A stretch of DNA of 64,000 bases from Mytilisepta virgata (GCA_028015205.1 CM051521.1:109034513-109098512); one strand, 5' to 3'; positions 25,801 through 37,343 are shown, counted from the stretch's first letter. The notes: generated by a model from the sequence alone, not told the origin. Program-made: numbers and translations.

Positions 25801-26693
25801 TGGTTATATACCACTGAAAGGGAAAAGGTGTGGGGTGCAACCCTTGGACCATTTAGTTTTAATTAATAGTTACAAATTATTAAACCCCATGGAGGTTTTT
25901 CGTTCGAAATCACGCTTATCTTTCAATAATTATATATTGATCGAAAAGCGGGATCTTATTTTTGAACAGAACACCAAAATTGTAGATTTGCTTCGATCCC
26001 GACAGAGAAGTAAAATATCGTATACTGCACGAAAACATTCCCCAAGTAAAAATGTGCTTCCCGAACGAGAAATTCCCTCACCTAACAAAGTAATAAATAG
26101 ATTAGAACATATTGATATTCTTATTATTTTTTAACGTTACATTTAGATAATAGTAGCTATATACTTGTACCTTTTAGGATTTTTTACCGAGTCCAAAATC
26201 TGCAATAAGTGTGAATGATTTCAAGACTGTTAAAGAGCTCGCAAAGTTGGTACAGTTTATGGACGACAACGATTATGCATATGACGATTATTTAACATAT
26301 AAAGAGAAAGGTGGCATCACAAACAAATTCTTAATAGACAAATTGAATAGAAGAGAGTGGTCCAAGTATGATGATATAAAGCGACCGTTTTACTCCTTCT
26401 TCGCTGGATTCGAGTGTTATATTTGTGAGCAACTTCATAAAAATATAATATATGGAAATAAAATAACTAGTAAAGTAGCAACAGTAAGTCATTATGGATG
26501 TCCACCACCAAGACGGTTCAGTGATGAAGGACAATACAAGGTAGATGATCCTACGTTCTCTCATTATTGGTACGAGGGAAAATATAAAGCGAAAGCATTT
26601 AGATATTTCTATGACAGGCATTATAATTTCACATTAGAAATTATTGATGACTTGGCTAAATCTTACCGTAAAGAATACGAAATTAGAAGATAA
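19893..26693 (+). CDS. FUT10/11-like: Alpha-(1,3)-fucosyltransferase, FUT10/FUT11-like, gene C (5 exons; start uncertain)
   Basis: Third tandem GT10 gene. Exons: anchor exon ending 20005, then 20493-20890, 21845-22257, 24923-25103, 26178-26693. The second exon joins what are exons 2 and 3 in genes A and B. It encodes a stem of about 90 residues, rich in K, D and N, before 'MPKLLWW'. The donor motif '[19 protein letters not shown]' is intact, and the C-terminus has 'GGITNKFLIDKLNRREW', 'GFECYICE' and 'SHYGCPPP', the closest of the three to vertebrate FUT11. The anchor RKWRRRVLFSSFLILFSVIG is clear, but its frame has no ATG: the ATG at 19893 is one base out of frame across a T5 run and stops at TAG 19917-19919. 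Either a one-base indel or a split start codon (AT/G at acceptor 19919) explains this. The 2.7 kb fourth-exon intron carries a LINE in antisense. Length is about 531 aa. Confidence 0.87.
21233..21512. mobile_element. MITE with 23 bp perfect terminal inverted repeats
   Basis: In an intron of gene C. The left end 21233-21255 contains AAGGTATCCGGACCATAAA, and 21490-21512 is its exact inverse over 23 bases. The 280 bp element has no coding potential. The outermost ATTTAA/TTAAAT may include a target duplication. Confidence 0.8.
22617..22657. repeat. Long poly-G tract
   Basis: Twenty-four consecutive G, then AGA, eight G and CAGGGG, in the intron after gene C exon 3. Such a tract can form G-quadruplex structure and its assembled length is unreliable. 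Confidence 0.9.
23050..24640 (-). mobile_element. Internally deleted non-LTR retrotransposon (LINE), antisense in gene C intron
   Basis: On the minus strand: ORF1 at 24542-23955 (195 aa) has an SGNH-hydrolase-like region ('VLLVGTSNTSKIDPEKLSS', 'PDVIVFHVLTNEL'), as in ORF1 of some invertebrate LINEs. It is followed by the start of ORF2 at 23799, an endonuclease N-terminus ('LSVCSWNIGVATKDF', 'GLVETHC'). After about 80 residues the endonuclease stops, and the next recognisable coding part is the extreme C-terminus of ORF2 (23406-23098) with a Cys/His motif C-x2-C...H-x4-C ('LCKNCNINSVEDELHFLLKC'). The rest of the endonuclease and the whole reverse transcriptase are missing. It is therefore non-autonomous. 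Confidence 0.75.
25480..25613 (-). repeat. tRNA-derived SINE, minus orientation
   Basis: Complement reads GCCTTGGCGGTCTCGTGGTA, then GTGTGCTCGCCCCGAGTGTG, then a B-box-like GGTTTCAAACC and the body AAAATTGGTATTTGCTGC. Same family as 16741-17168. It lies in the last intron of gene C. Confidence 0.75.
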
Positions 26694-27724
26694 CAAAGAC
26701 AGAATTTTGGTGAATATGAATAATTGAATGGGAAGGAGAATATTGATATGGAAGTACAAAAATTGTCTGTATCAGTGGTAAAAATTGCATGATATCAGTG
26801 TTCCATGCTCAAAATATTCGTTTTTCAATGACGAGATAACGTTGAAAGGGTGTTTCATTTAATTATAAATTGTAACAAAATACTAAGGCAAACCATAAAA
26901 TTTTCGATTTCCGGCTTGCTGAATAAGATATGAACTTAAACATAATTTTCTTCAGTAACATTTTGTCGCAGTATATTGTTGATAGCATTAAAAAAACAAA
27001 AGAAATCTTTTATAAAATAACTAACACTGCACCATTATAGCAATGCCTAAGATTAAACCATCTTTGAGAATATTGATGCAAAACAAAAATATAACCCAGA
27101 TAAATTTGAAAGCCATTAATCATCAGAACATACATGCAGCTGTAAATAAAATCCAAATACGACCTAAACAGAAATGTGAAGTACAAGTGAGATCAACTTT
27201 GCTTTAGTGAGTTAAAACCTTCATTGATAATTGTACATATTCAATTATTTATAACATTCTGTTGATTCCAGTTCTTATGCCCTGAATATGTACATGTACA
27301 TGTCAACAAATCATGTCTGATCACCAATTCTTGGAAAACCGAATAAAAAAAAACCCAATGTTACTTAGCCGATTCAATCGAAAATAGCCCAAAAGGTAGG
27401 CCCAAAACCATTAAAAATAAAATCGTTGATCTGGTTTACCACCCTGTTTCTTGTGTTCTATGATTTATAAAATGTTTTTAGTAAACGATGGATTCACACA
27501 TTTCTTGCTTTAATTCAAATTTGGGTTGTCTCTCTTTCTATAAAATGAATTTTTCATGATTTAATTAAAATACACATGTTTTGGGGATGTCGAGTATCAT
27601 GTGTTAATATCACTCCCTGTACCCGACTATCATACATGTGTACCAATCATGACTCGAATAAAAGAACACCACCCTGAACCAGCAAATAAACTCTGCAGTT
27701 TGAAATTGTGTATGCAACTCCTTT
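26694..27724. other. Downstream flank of gene C
   Basis: No gene seen. AATAAA at 27145-27150 is the first well-placed polyadenylation hexamer I noted after the gene C stop, but it is 450 bases away and unproven. Confidence 0.4.
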
Positions 27725-29217
27725 TTAGCTCACCTGACCCAAAGGGTCAAGTGAGCTTTTCTCATCACTTGGCGTCCGTCGTCCGTCGTCGTCCGTCGTC
27801 GTCCGTCGTCGTCCGTTAACTTTTACAAAAATCTTCTCCTCTGAAACTACTGGGCCAAATTGAACCAAACTTGGCCACAAGCATCATTAGGGTATCTAGT
27901 TTAAAAAATGTGTCCGATGACCCCGCCTGTCAACCAACATGGCCGACATGGCTAAAAATAGAACATAGGGGTAAACTGCAGTTTTTGTCTTATATCTCAA
28001 AAACTAAAGCAATTAGAGCAAAACTGACATGGGGTAAAAATGTTCATCAGGTCAAGATCTACCTGTCATGAAATTTTCAGACGAATCGGTCAACCCTTTG
28101 TTGGGTTATTGCCCCTGAATTGTTAATTTTAAGGAAATTTTGCAGTTTCAGTTTATTATCTTGAATATTATTATAGATAAAGACAAATTGTAAACAGCAA
28201 AAATGTTCAACAAAGTAAGATCTACAAATAAGTCAACATGACCAAAATCGTTGATTGACCCCTTATAGGAGTTTTTGCCCTTTAAAGACGGCATTCAGCG
28301 TAAACTTTGCTTTAAAGATCTTTTCCTCTCAAACCACTGAGCCAATTGAGACCAGACTTTGGTGGAATGGTCCTTGGGTGGCCCCCTTCCAAAATTATGT
28401 CTGGCATCCCCGACTTCCATGGCTGCTGTTACTAAAAATAGAAAAAAATGGGGGGGGGGGGTTGTGAATTTCAAAAATCTTCTTATATGAAACTACAAGG
28501 CCAATTGGAACCAAAGTTGGCAGTAATGGTTCTTAGGAGGTTCTCTTTCAGAAATATGTCCAATGACCCGGACTGTTAACCAAGAAGGCCGCCACAGCCG
28601 AACTTAGTTTAACATAGGGCCCTATGGGAAAATTCATTGAAAAATATTCTTGCCTTAAACCACTTGACCAATTGGAACCAGACTTGGCAGCAATGGTCCT
28701 TAGATGGTCCTCTTAGAGAGGTGTGTCTGATGACCCGGACTGTGAACCAAGATGGCCGCCACAGCTGAACTTAGTTTAACATAGGCCCTATAGGAAAATT
28801 CATTGAAAAATCGTGTTGTCTGAAACCACTTGACATATTGGAGCAGGACTTGGCGGCATTGGTCCTTAGGAGGTCCTTTTTCAGAAATGTGTCAAATTTC
28901 GTGGACTGTAAACCAAGATGGCCGCCACAGCAGAACTTAGTTTAACATAGGGCCCTATGGAAAAATTCATTGAAAAATCTTCTTGTCTGAAACCACTTGA
29001 CATATTGGAGCCAGACTTTGCAGCATTGGTCCTTAGGAGATCCTCTTTCAGAAATATGTCCGATCACGTGGATTGTCAACCAACATGGCTGAAATTAGTT
29101 TAACACAGAATCCTATAGAAAAATCAGCCAAATTGACTGCAACACTTAAATTTTTAGGTCTGCTCAAGGTGAAAAGTTAAATCCAGGTGAGCGATACAGG
29201 CTCTTGAGAGCCTCTAG
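27725..29217 (+). mobile_element. Helentron/HINE-like element, family 1, full-length short copy
   Basis: Complete 1.49 kb copy. The 5' end TTAGCTCACCTGACCC forms a hairpin with GGGTCAAGTGAGCT after an AAA loop. A CGTCCGTCGTCCGTCGTC microsatellite follows at 27772-27816, then a unique part, then about four 166 bp monomers (cores 'AAGATGGCCGCCACAGC' near 28589, 28755 and 28921, last one truncated near 29083). The 3' end has CCAGGTGAGCGATACAGG and the hairpin AGGCTCTTGAGAGCCT followed by CTAG. The 9-base word GCTCACCTG is thus present inverted at both ends. No coding capacity. Confidence 0.85.
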
Positions 29218-31062
29218 TTTAATTGCGTCAAGTACTTTATGGTAACGTAGGAATAGAGAACCAATAAAAAGTGTGAAAATATTCAAACATATTTTTAGTT
29301 GTCATTTCTAGACCGCTTGATACATAAATATGTAACAGAATCTAGATTATCGATGTTTTCAATTGGTAACGTTCGCCAATTGAATTGTCAAACTGTCTAC
29401 TGTCTACCCCTCTCCTAAATATGGACAGTATATTTAATTCCCTTTTGAGACAAAAAATGACGTTATTAAGACTTTATCGTCTGATAGTATTGTAGTTTCA
29501 ACAATACATGCCTTTTTATTGGGTATAAAACCTTTGTGCCCTAAATGTAACTATTCCTCAGAGAAAGTCTTCTCAGAGTAAATTCAGTCTTATTGTATAT
29601 AAATTATAAACTTAAGAAAACGAGATTCGTTAATTTGGATTCCCGAATAACCCTGTTATACTATCGAAAGTAGACAGTTTGAACCCATATTTTTCGGTGT
29701 TTTTTAAACGGATAAATAGTCTTTACGATGGGTACACAGTTGTTTTATCTTTCAACACCGGTCTCGAGACTAAATATTCCCTTGACACCGAACGGCTCGA
29801 TAATTCTTACCGTCATCCCACTTAAATGTTTCGATTAGTCTTCCTGTGATACGGGTGTTTATGAACTTTTATTTGTTTTTAAACAAGAGTTTCGTTTTTA
29901 GTGGTACTATTACTTCTTCCGAAGAAGGAGCAAACATGTTCAATGCACGTGTTAATAATAGCTTTTCTGTGCACAATTCGTTGCATTTACGCCTGTGTAA
30001 CAACATTTTATTGTCATTAAACCTTAAGATAAAACAAATGAAGGTATCAATAGTTTTCAAATATTTCAAAAGAATTGTTCCTAAGAATATTTTCATCTTG
30101 TTTAAACTGTTGGTTGGTATCAAGATAATTAGAAATGGCCCGCAAGTCAAGAGCCCGAAAATTAGCTCTACCCCAAGAATTGTGCTCAAGAATTAAAATG
30201 TTGAAATCCGAAAGAATAACCCAAGAAGTTAAAAAGCAAATTAACATGCCAAAATAAGGAAAAGGGCAGAGACAAAAATCCTGTAGTAAACATGGTAAAG
30301 GAATAAACTGAAATAATAAACCAGAAAGTTATTCACTGATGACTTCCTTTGTCGGTAACCTATAAAGACTGTAGAATGTAGATCTAACAACAAACTTATA
30401 ATGCTCGAAGACAATTGTATCTAACGTCAAATAAATATGATACAGATGGAGTATATTCCATTGAAGCATCAAAAATAATAAACTCGTTCCATTAAATGAC
30501 TGATTTATGAATTTTAGGTTTCACATTCTATCATGAAGATGTTAAATCATTTCATTTTATCTTAATTCAGAAAGATTTAATCAGATAAATTTTTAGAGGG
30601 TACATGGATTGTAGTATGTTTCAAGAATTCAGTATGTGCAGTAAGGTACGAATGTGGATTATTATCCACCATAAAAATTTTTTATAAGATAAAGTGAATT
30701 TGAAAATTTGGCCTTCTGTTAACACAGCTAAAGTGCATTCTTTTGCATTAACGTGAAATGATACTTCAAAGTACAATAAACATAAAGCTGCAAGTCAAGC
30801 GTTTTTACATGTACCTCAAAATTTTAAAGGAGTAGGGGCACTTACCCAAGTATTTGTTTTACTCATAATCATTGATTTTTTATCTTTAATATTGACATAC
30901 CTTTTAACGATTGTACACAATGCATTTTTATGTTAACAAATAAAAATTTTAAGCTTAATCATTAAAAAGTTCAAATTTTCTACTTGCAAAGATCTTGGGT
31001 CAATTTGTATTATTTTTTCGAATATTGCCAAGGACATTCAGAACCAAACACATTCTACTGTC
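29218..31062. other. No recognisable feature
   Basis: AT-rich DNA. Overlapping opposite-strand open frames at about 29846-30247 look like chance: no known motif, no codon bias that I can see and no flanking splice context. Confidence 0.5.
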
Positions 31063-31137
31063 ATATAATTAACAAATAGTTCATGACACTGAGGGTCATA
31101 TGGCCCGAAGTGTCATGAACTAATTATTATATTATAC
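31063..31137. repeat. Short foldback palindrome
   Basis: Arms TAGTTCATGACACT and AGTGTCATGAACTA are perfect inverses around an 18-base centre (GAGGGTCATATGGCCCGA); AT-rich arms extend the pairing on both sides. Confidence 0.8.
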
Positions 31138-31297
31138 TTTTCTGGGATTTAATCGAATTTAATCGATTTTGCCAAAACGATTTTGTACAGTGCGGTATGT
31201 TCCATATAGCATTATATGGACCGGCTTAGATAACATAGATAAATAGAGTAGTAAAAATGTAAAAGTGTAATATTATATGGTTATTGAATGTGCTTTT

Positions 31298-31441
31298 TCA
31301 TATTGGTCCTATATTATGTCCAAGGACAGTCGTATTGGGCCAAGGATAGCTGTATTTGGCCGAGGCGAAGCCGAGGCCAAATACAGGTGTCCGAGGCCCA
31401 ATGCGACCTGTCCGAGGACATAATACTGGAGCTATATGACA
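31298..31441. repeat. Nested-palindrome foldback element
   Basis: Left arm 31313-31365 pairs with 31370-31424 around the centre GGCCGAGGCGAAGCCGAGGC. Each arm is itself built of small palindromes: GTCCAAGGAC and GGCCAAGG on the left, TCCGAGGAC and TCCGAGGCC on the right. Weaker pairing continues outward to about 31298 and 31441. Confidence 0.85.
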
Positions 31442-31835
31442 AAAGCCCATTCTATGATCCCTTTATTAACTAGCTGTGTAAAATCATGAAAATATATGAC
31501 TTATCAATAATAATTGAAAAAAAATATTGTGATATTTTTGTTCACTTGTTTATAAATAAAAAATATATACCTTCATTGGCAAGTTTCCGATGGCCACATC
31601 TTCATATTCTTTCTTTCTCACCTTCAGGTCATTGATGGATGTGTGATGTTACATGCTAAATTTCTTTTCTTGCAGTTGTTTTTGTTGCAATTTTTTTAAA
31701 TACTTACGCAAGCAACTATTATAGAAAGAAATTATAGCTTTGTCTCCTCCCAATATTATTTGCATCGATTTTCTAGGTTTTTGTCATCTGCTTGCAAACA
31801 TGGCGGAAGTAAACAAATCCACATTGGGCCTAGGC

Positions 31836-31975
31836 CTTATTTTCATATTGAGGCTGAAATCCATATTGGTCCTGTTTTTCTGGCTCCTATTCTGAGGCTA
31901 AAACTCGTATTGGTCCTGTTTTTCAGGCCTGATATCCATATTGAGGCTATAATCCGTATTGGTCCAGTTTTTTGT
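31836..31975. repeat. Three diverged ~50 bp direct repeats
   Basis: The pattern 'TATTGAGGCT..AAT.C.TATTGGTCCTGTTTTTC' occurs three times (about 31838, 31887 and 31937). Flanking DNA shows nothing else recognisable. Confidence 0.6.
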
Positions 31976-33509
31976 TTGTTATTAGTTCTTGACATTTAGT
32001 ATTGCATAGCCAATTTATAACATATTTTACACAACTAGTTATTAAAAGGCGATACACTCTCTTACAACCAAAAATTTGCTTTGGTTCTGGGTGTCCTTCA
32101 CGTTGAAAAGCTGTCTTAAAGACGTTATTTGGCAAATTTGTGTTAAAACTGTCTCCCGAAGTGATATTCAGGTATGTAGAAAAAAATTTAGTAACATATT
32201 TGTCAGTCATTATTAGCGAATCAATACAGACACACCAGACTATGCCCCAGAAATTTTGAAAGGGTTAAGTCGAATTTATGAAAATGTTCCAATAAGTGAA
32301 ATAAATGCAGGGGAAAATGGCCTTACTTCTTTATTCTATATTTATCTTTTCCCATTTCACGATATTCTTTCTTTCATTTCCTAAATTTGTTATAATTATC
32401 CTAATTTGACACATATCTAAACGAACAACTAAAACGACTACAAACTAAAACGAAACACATTACGGATACAAATCGGCACCTAAAATTCGTAGAAAACTTA
32501 CGTAAGTAGTTTAAGTGAAATAAAAAAACCCAATTCAAAAGAAAAGGAGAAATAACAAGTACATGTATATATGTATATCTTATCAACATATTTCCTCATA
32601 CTTATATTGGTCAAGTAGTTTTTCAACACGTGGGTTAGGTAAAAAACTCGCTAGTGATATTCTCGGGATCTTGGAATCTAGCAACAAAGGCATTAGACAT
32701 CTTAATCGTATGATATCAATGTGTATGAAATTAGTGTGTACATTTCGATAACTGAACGGTATGTCTGATTTTTGTGTTTGATTTCTGTAATGCTGTAATA
32801 ATAATAATAATAAATTTATTTTATTATTGTGTCACAAATCGATTGACATAAAACGATATACAATCGGCATCATCATTACAGAATTCAATACCAAGCCATG
32901 CAATTGACTTGTAATATGCCATAAACTTAAATAATTTCCATTTGTCAGTTCTAACAAGTAAAGTGTTACTGATTTATATTGACAGTTTATCTCACATTTG
33001 AATGCATGCTTTTTTTTACCAAGGTATGGTAAAATTAACACTCATATTTAAAAAGATTCCTATCTTCATTAAACTTTTCAGCCATATTTTTTTTTATAGT
33101 GATACTTCAGACGGCGATAATATATTCTTCTTATCTACAATATTATCAGCTTCTGCATATTTTGAGAAAAAAATCTTTGATAAGGATACATGGATAAAAA
33201 TGGATATATTTCTGGAATGTTGTAAACCGACAATTTGCAGGATATAAAATAAAAGCTTAAGACACCTGTTTCATTGTACAGTGCAGTATGTTCTCAAATT
33301 GTAATGAAATATTCCTTGGGTAAAACAATTCACATTTAAAGCTAACATTGGTTTGAGTTGATTTACAATTTTCAAATAGTATAACCTAACCAATATCCAA
33401 AGTTTATTCTCAATTACCTATGTAGTGTCAGGAAGTTTTTTTTTAAATAATATTGTTTGAATGATGGTTTTCTATATTTAATATCAACAACAATTTCGAT
33501 GAAATTTTA

Positions 33510-33776
33510 AAAGGAAATCCCTTGTAAGTACCAGTCTAAAGTTTGGTTACAATTAGTTCAGTAGTTTATGTGATTTTATAAATACATGTACATGTTCCTA
33601 TTAATAAAGCTGTCATATTAAACATAATTGTGTAAGGGCACCGACAAGAACCATTACACAAAAGTTTGATTCAAATTCCCAAAGTAGTTTCAGGAGAGAT
33701 TTTTAAACGGAAAACTTTACGACGGACGCCAAGTGATGGCAATAGCTCACACGTTAATCAGGACAGGTGAAGTAAA
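33510..33776 (-). mobile_element. Truncated family-1 HINE-like copy
   Basis: The minus strand begins CACCTGTCCTGATTAACGTG, then TGAGCTATTGCCATCACTTG and GCGTCCGTC, matching the family's 5' end; one diverged monomer-like stretch follows toward 33510. The 3' hairpin is absent. Confidence 0.6.
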
Positions 33777-33890
33777 ATTCTGGATATACACTGTGCATGT
33801 TACAAAGACCAAGACGTCTACTCAGCAGGAATTGTGCTCTATTGATCATGTCACCCGCGTGACAATACATGCCGACTCTAATATTATAAA

Positions 33891-34127
33891 CATACTGCCT
33901 TTAGTTGAGGGTGTTATGGTATATTACAACACTTATAAAAAATATCATACTCAGAAAAAATATTACCCTCGACGGAGGGTGTTATGGTAGATTAACACAC
34001 GAAGAAAAAATATCACACGAAGAAAAAGTATCACCCGAGACGGAGTCGAGGGTTATATTTTTTCTGAGTGTGATATTTTTTCTAAGTGAGGTAATCTACC
34101 ATAACACCCTCAACTAAAGGCAGTATG
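33891..34127. mobile_element. Foldback/MITE with 31 bp perfect terminal inverted repeats
   Basis: Starts CATACTGCCTTTAGTTGAGG at 33891 and ends with the exact inverse over 31 bases at 34127. A second internal GAGGGTGTTATGGTAGATTA (33976-33995) repeats part of the arm. GAAGAAAAAATATCACAC repeats and their inverses fill the middle around CCCGAGACGGAGTCGAGGG. Confidence 0.85.
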
Positions 34128-34960
34128 TTTTTTATTATACTGAATGCCTTGATCTCATCTGGATTAGTTGATGCGGAATTTCAATGAATTAAATGTATTT
34201 TAAGTCAACAATATAATATCAATAAAAACACCTGCGGACAATAGTGGTGCTGCAGAACCAACACCTGGTAGGGTTGTGGCAACAGTAATGACCTATCATA
34301 GAATTGTAAAAATACATGTACTTTTCATGATCCGAGTTTCATGGTTGGTCCCCGTTCCGTTACGGTTTCGATTATTATTTCTAAGCCTGCGCAAAAGGGT
34401 AACGTTCGCCCATAGAGTCCGTTTGCCCTGAGTTCGTTCACCATATATATAGAGCTGAGGGAAGAAAGTGTTCATGGGAAATTAATATAAAATTTTTATA
34501 AAGGAATTTATTATGTTTTGAAATTACAATGTAATGAAAAATGAGATATGACAATAAAGATATTACTAAATTCCTAAATAAACATTTGTATGAATATTTG
34601 AAATACAACACAGAACCAGAACTCTATCTAGAACACTTTTAATTTTGAATTTCAGAAATTGATAACACAGTTTAGAAGTTGTGATCATAATTGGAACTAG
34701 AGTTAAGGAGACATAAGAAAATTCCACAATTAAAATTCTGACTTGCGCCAATTTTTTTTTGTCTGAAATATATAAATTTCGATTTGACAGAATGCAACAT
34801 ATTAATCGTAAGAGAAATTGAAAGGAAAAACCAATAGGGCATTTCAAATGAGCAAAATATACGTATTAGTCCCATTAGAATAGAATATCGGCAAAAGAAT
34901 ACCGAAGCGACAAAACAGTGGAAAAAGTCCACAAATTCGAAGTCAAAGAAAAAGTCATAA

Positions 34961-35048
34961 TACACATGGGTTGAGCCTTCATATTCATATTTTATACCTC
35001 GCTATCCCTTGGTATAAAATATCCGAATATGAAGGCCAAGCCTGTGTG
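34961..35048. repeat. Foldback palindrome
   Basis: CCTTCATATTCatATTTTATACC (34976-34998) pairs with GGTATAAAATatccGAATATGAAGG (35011-35035); outer bases ACA-ATGGGTTG and CAAGCCTGTGTGT extend the pairing with mismatches. Confidence 0.8.
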
Positions 35049-35539
35049 TAAATGACTTCAACTGTATAACCCCCTATGAATTATTTCTTAAGTAATAACA
35101 GGGATCAACTGTATTATATATGGGAAGCATGGTTCTCGGTCAAGTGGAATTCTTTGTAAGGTTGCCTAAGACATCCCGTAATTATCATGGTTATGTGAAT
35201 AGTCGTTAACTGACAAATTTGAAAACAGTTTTGCAAATCAGATATAAGCCTTTAACGACCCAGCGTCCTTCTGTCCATTCTTTTACATACTGGATCGCTG
35301 TTGGCTGATATCCATAAAAGCAACAATACAACCATGATGATGAATCCGAAAGGTATCTGTACAAGTGAGGTCGTCATATAGTCGTGAACACAATATTAAA
35401 TAACAAACTCCTCCTGGTCCAATATAAAATAAGAAATAAAAACGAAACGACAAAATAACGAAATGAAAAGTTAAAATAGGTAAAAAAAGTGAAACTGCAA
35501 AAAAAAAAAAACAAACTTAGTTTAAACTTATTTATTTAT

Positions 35540-35672
35540 AGTGGATTGGGAAACAAGTTGCGCCAACTTATACTAATCCCTCTCCACTTGGCGGGTGCGA
35601 TAGTGGCCCCTGTAGCGGCGTTTTAGCCTACTCTTTTTCAGAGTCCGATGTGCTACCCACTACACCACGTCG
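35540..35672 (-). repeat. tRNA-like SINE head, minus orientation
   Basis: The minus strand from 35672 reads GGCGACGTGGTGTAGTGGGT, then AGCACATCGGACTCTGAAAA, resembling a tRNA D-arm and anticodon arm with an A-box-like TGGTGTAGTGGGTAGCAC. There is no intact B box, so this is more likely a SINE or tRNA relic than a working tRNA gene. Confidence 0.5.
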
Positions 35673-37131
35673 CCCTTTTAAAAACGTCTCAGAGATACAT
35701 ATAATTGGGATGCTGTTAAAAAACTGACATGCTTAATCAGATAATTATCCATTCAATTAACAATCCACGTTTAAAGATAGCAACATATTGTCAAAATTAA
35801 TTTTCATTCATCGTTTTATTAACAGATTTTTAGCATTCTGAACTTTTTTAACGTTAACAAAATATGACAAACAGATATAAAACTATCTATTTACACATTT
35901 TGTAAACCTACAGTATGAACAAACAAGATCAGCGAACATCTAAGAGATGATGGTCGTTTGAAAGATAAACTAACGAATCGATGGATAGAGAAAATTATAG
36001 ATCAGACTTAAATATCTGTCATCCAGACAATTCTTTTTAAGAAAGTGATTAGATTAAGACTGTGTTAAACGATCTCGTAAGATTTGAATCACCTTAGTAT
36101 TTGGTTTTTGTGATGCCTTAATGAAACTGTTGTCGAATTCCAACGTGTGGTGACAGTTACTTGTTAAACTAAGTGGACACTGTACTATAAACATACAACT
36201 AATAAATATATAGGTTATCTATCTGTTACATTCACTGATAAAGTAATATTATTGTGTACAAGACGGAAACATTTGCAGAAAATAGGAATTTAAATCTCTG
36301 GTAAGTTGAATATATTTAAAAAAATTAATCTTAAAATTACATAATGTTGCAACCCTTTCTTTCAAATCTGTTATTCGTGCAATTCTATAGTAGCAAATGC
36401 CATATTTCTAATAGATACCTGTATACTTTAGGCGTACATTAGAAAACAAAAACAACAGCGATGATTTCTCAAATTATGAGAGGTGATGGATGTCACTGAA
36501 ATCCATTTTGATGTAATGAATAAGTCAAATATTAGGTTAGCTAATCTAACAAAAAAAAAGTTTTATCATTAAAGTTAGTTGACTGATAAAAATATATTCC
36601 TATTTTTAGTTTTGGAAAAGTGACAATAACTTTGTAAATATAGATGTGTCATACTTTGCTTCCTGTACAGACTTTTTATAAAATGTTATGAAATTTTAAA
36701 ACCGTAAGTTTACATGTTTTAACTGATTACATGTATATATTATCTGTTTTGAAACTGATCGCATGAATAGGTGTCCTTGATGTTCATTATAAATGTAATT
36801 TCGTTATTTTATACTTTGTTAAATCTCAGTCATTTTATGTAACGCGCATTCTTTTAAAAGGTATATTAGATTTTGTACCTGTATTCGGTTATGTTAAAAA
36901 TTATCTAAGGGTTGTATCACTATCGAATTTTCCCCGAGTTAAAGGTTTTTTTTAAGGTTTGGTGTATCAAATTCAAAGTATCTGTTCAGTGACAAATAGC
37001 CTAACGATGAACAAATTTAATACTTTCTCCAGTTTTAAGTATTGTTATTATTTTTTAAATATTTTAAAATACTCTCATTGGATGAAAACTGTGATGTGAT
37101 ACAAAAAAAAATAAAATGTTTTTACAAAACA
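35673..37131. other. No recognisable feature
   Basis: AT-rich, no convincing ORF, no repeat noticed apart from short A/T runs. Confidence 0.45.
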
Positions 37132-37343
37132 TCGCGGGAAACAACCCTTGTGTTCACCTATAAACATCCCAATTTCCCCTGCAAGGGAGACAGCTGCGTA
37201 ATCGCGGAAAACAACCCTAGTGTTCACCTCTAAACATCCTAGTTTTCCCCTGCAATGGAGACAGCTGCGTAATCGCGGGAAACAACCCTATTGTTCACCC
37301 CCCCCCACTCAACCCCCACCCCATAAGGGAGACAACTGCGTAA
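37132..37343. repeat. Three tandem 70-71 bp units
   Basis: Each unit starts TCGCGGGAAACAACCC and ends GGAGACAGCTGCGTAA (starts 37132, 37202, 37273). The third contains a C-rich expansion (CACCCCCCCCCACTC). Confidence 0.9.

Noticed and set aside
25721..26134. 137-codon open frame in the last intron of gene C
   Set aside because: It lies between well-supported exons, has no recognisable motif, and nothing in its composition suggests coding; treated as intronic.
27725..29217. CRISPR-like array because of regular ~166 bp spacing
   Set aside because: Repeats are long, diverged and contiguous, the DNA is eukaryotic, and there are no cas genes; this is a tandem monomer array within a mobile element.
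29846..30247. Overlapping ~100-codon ORFs on both strands
   Set aside because: No motif or splice context and no repeat identity; likely chance open frames in AT-rich DNA.
35640..35672. A functional tRNA gene on the minus strand
   Set aside because: It has an A-box-like 5' half but no B box and no acceptor-stem partner at the right distance; kept as a SINE/tRNA relic.
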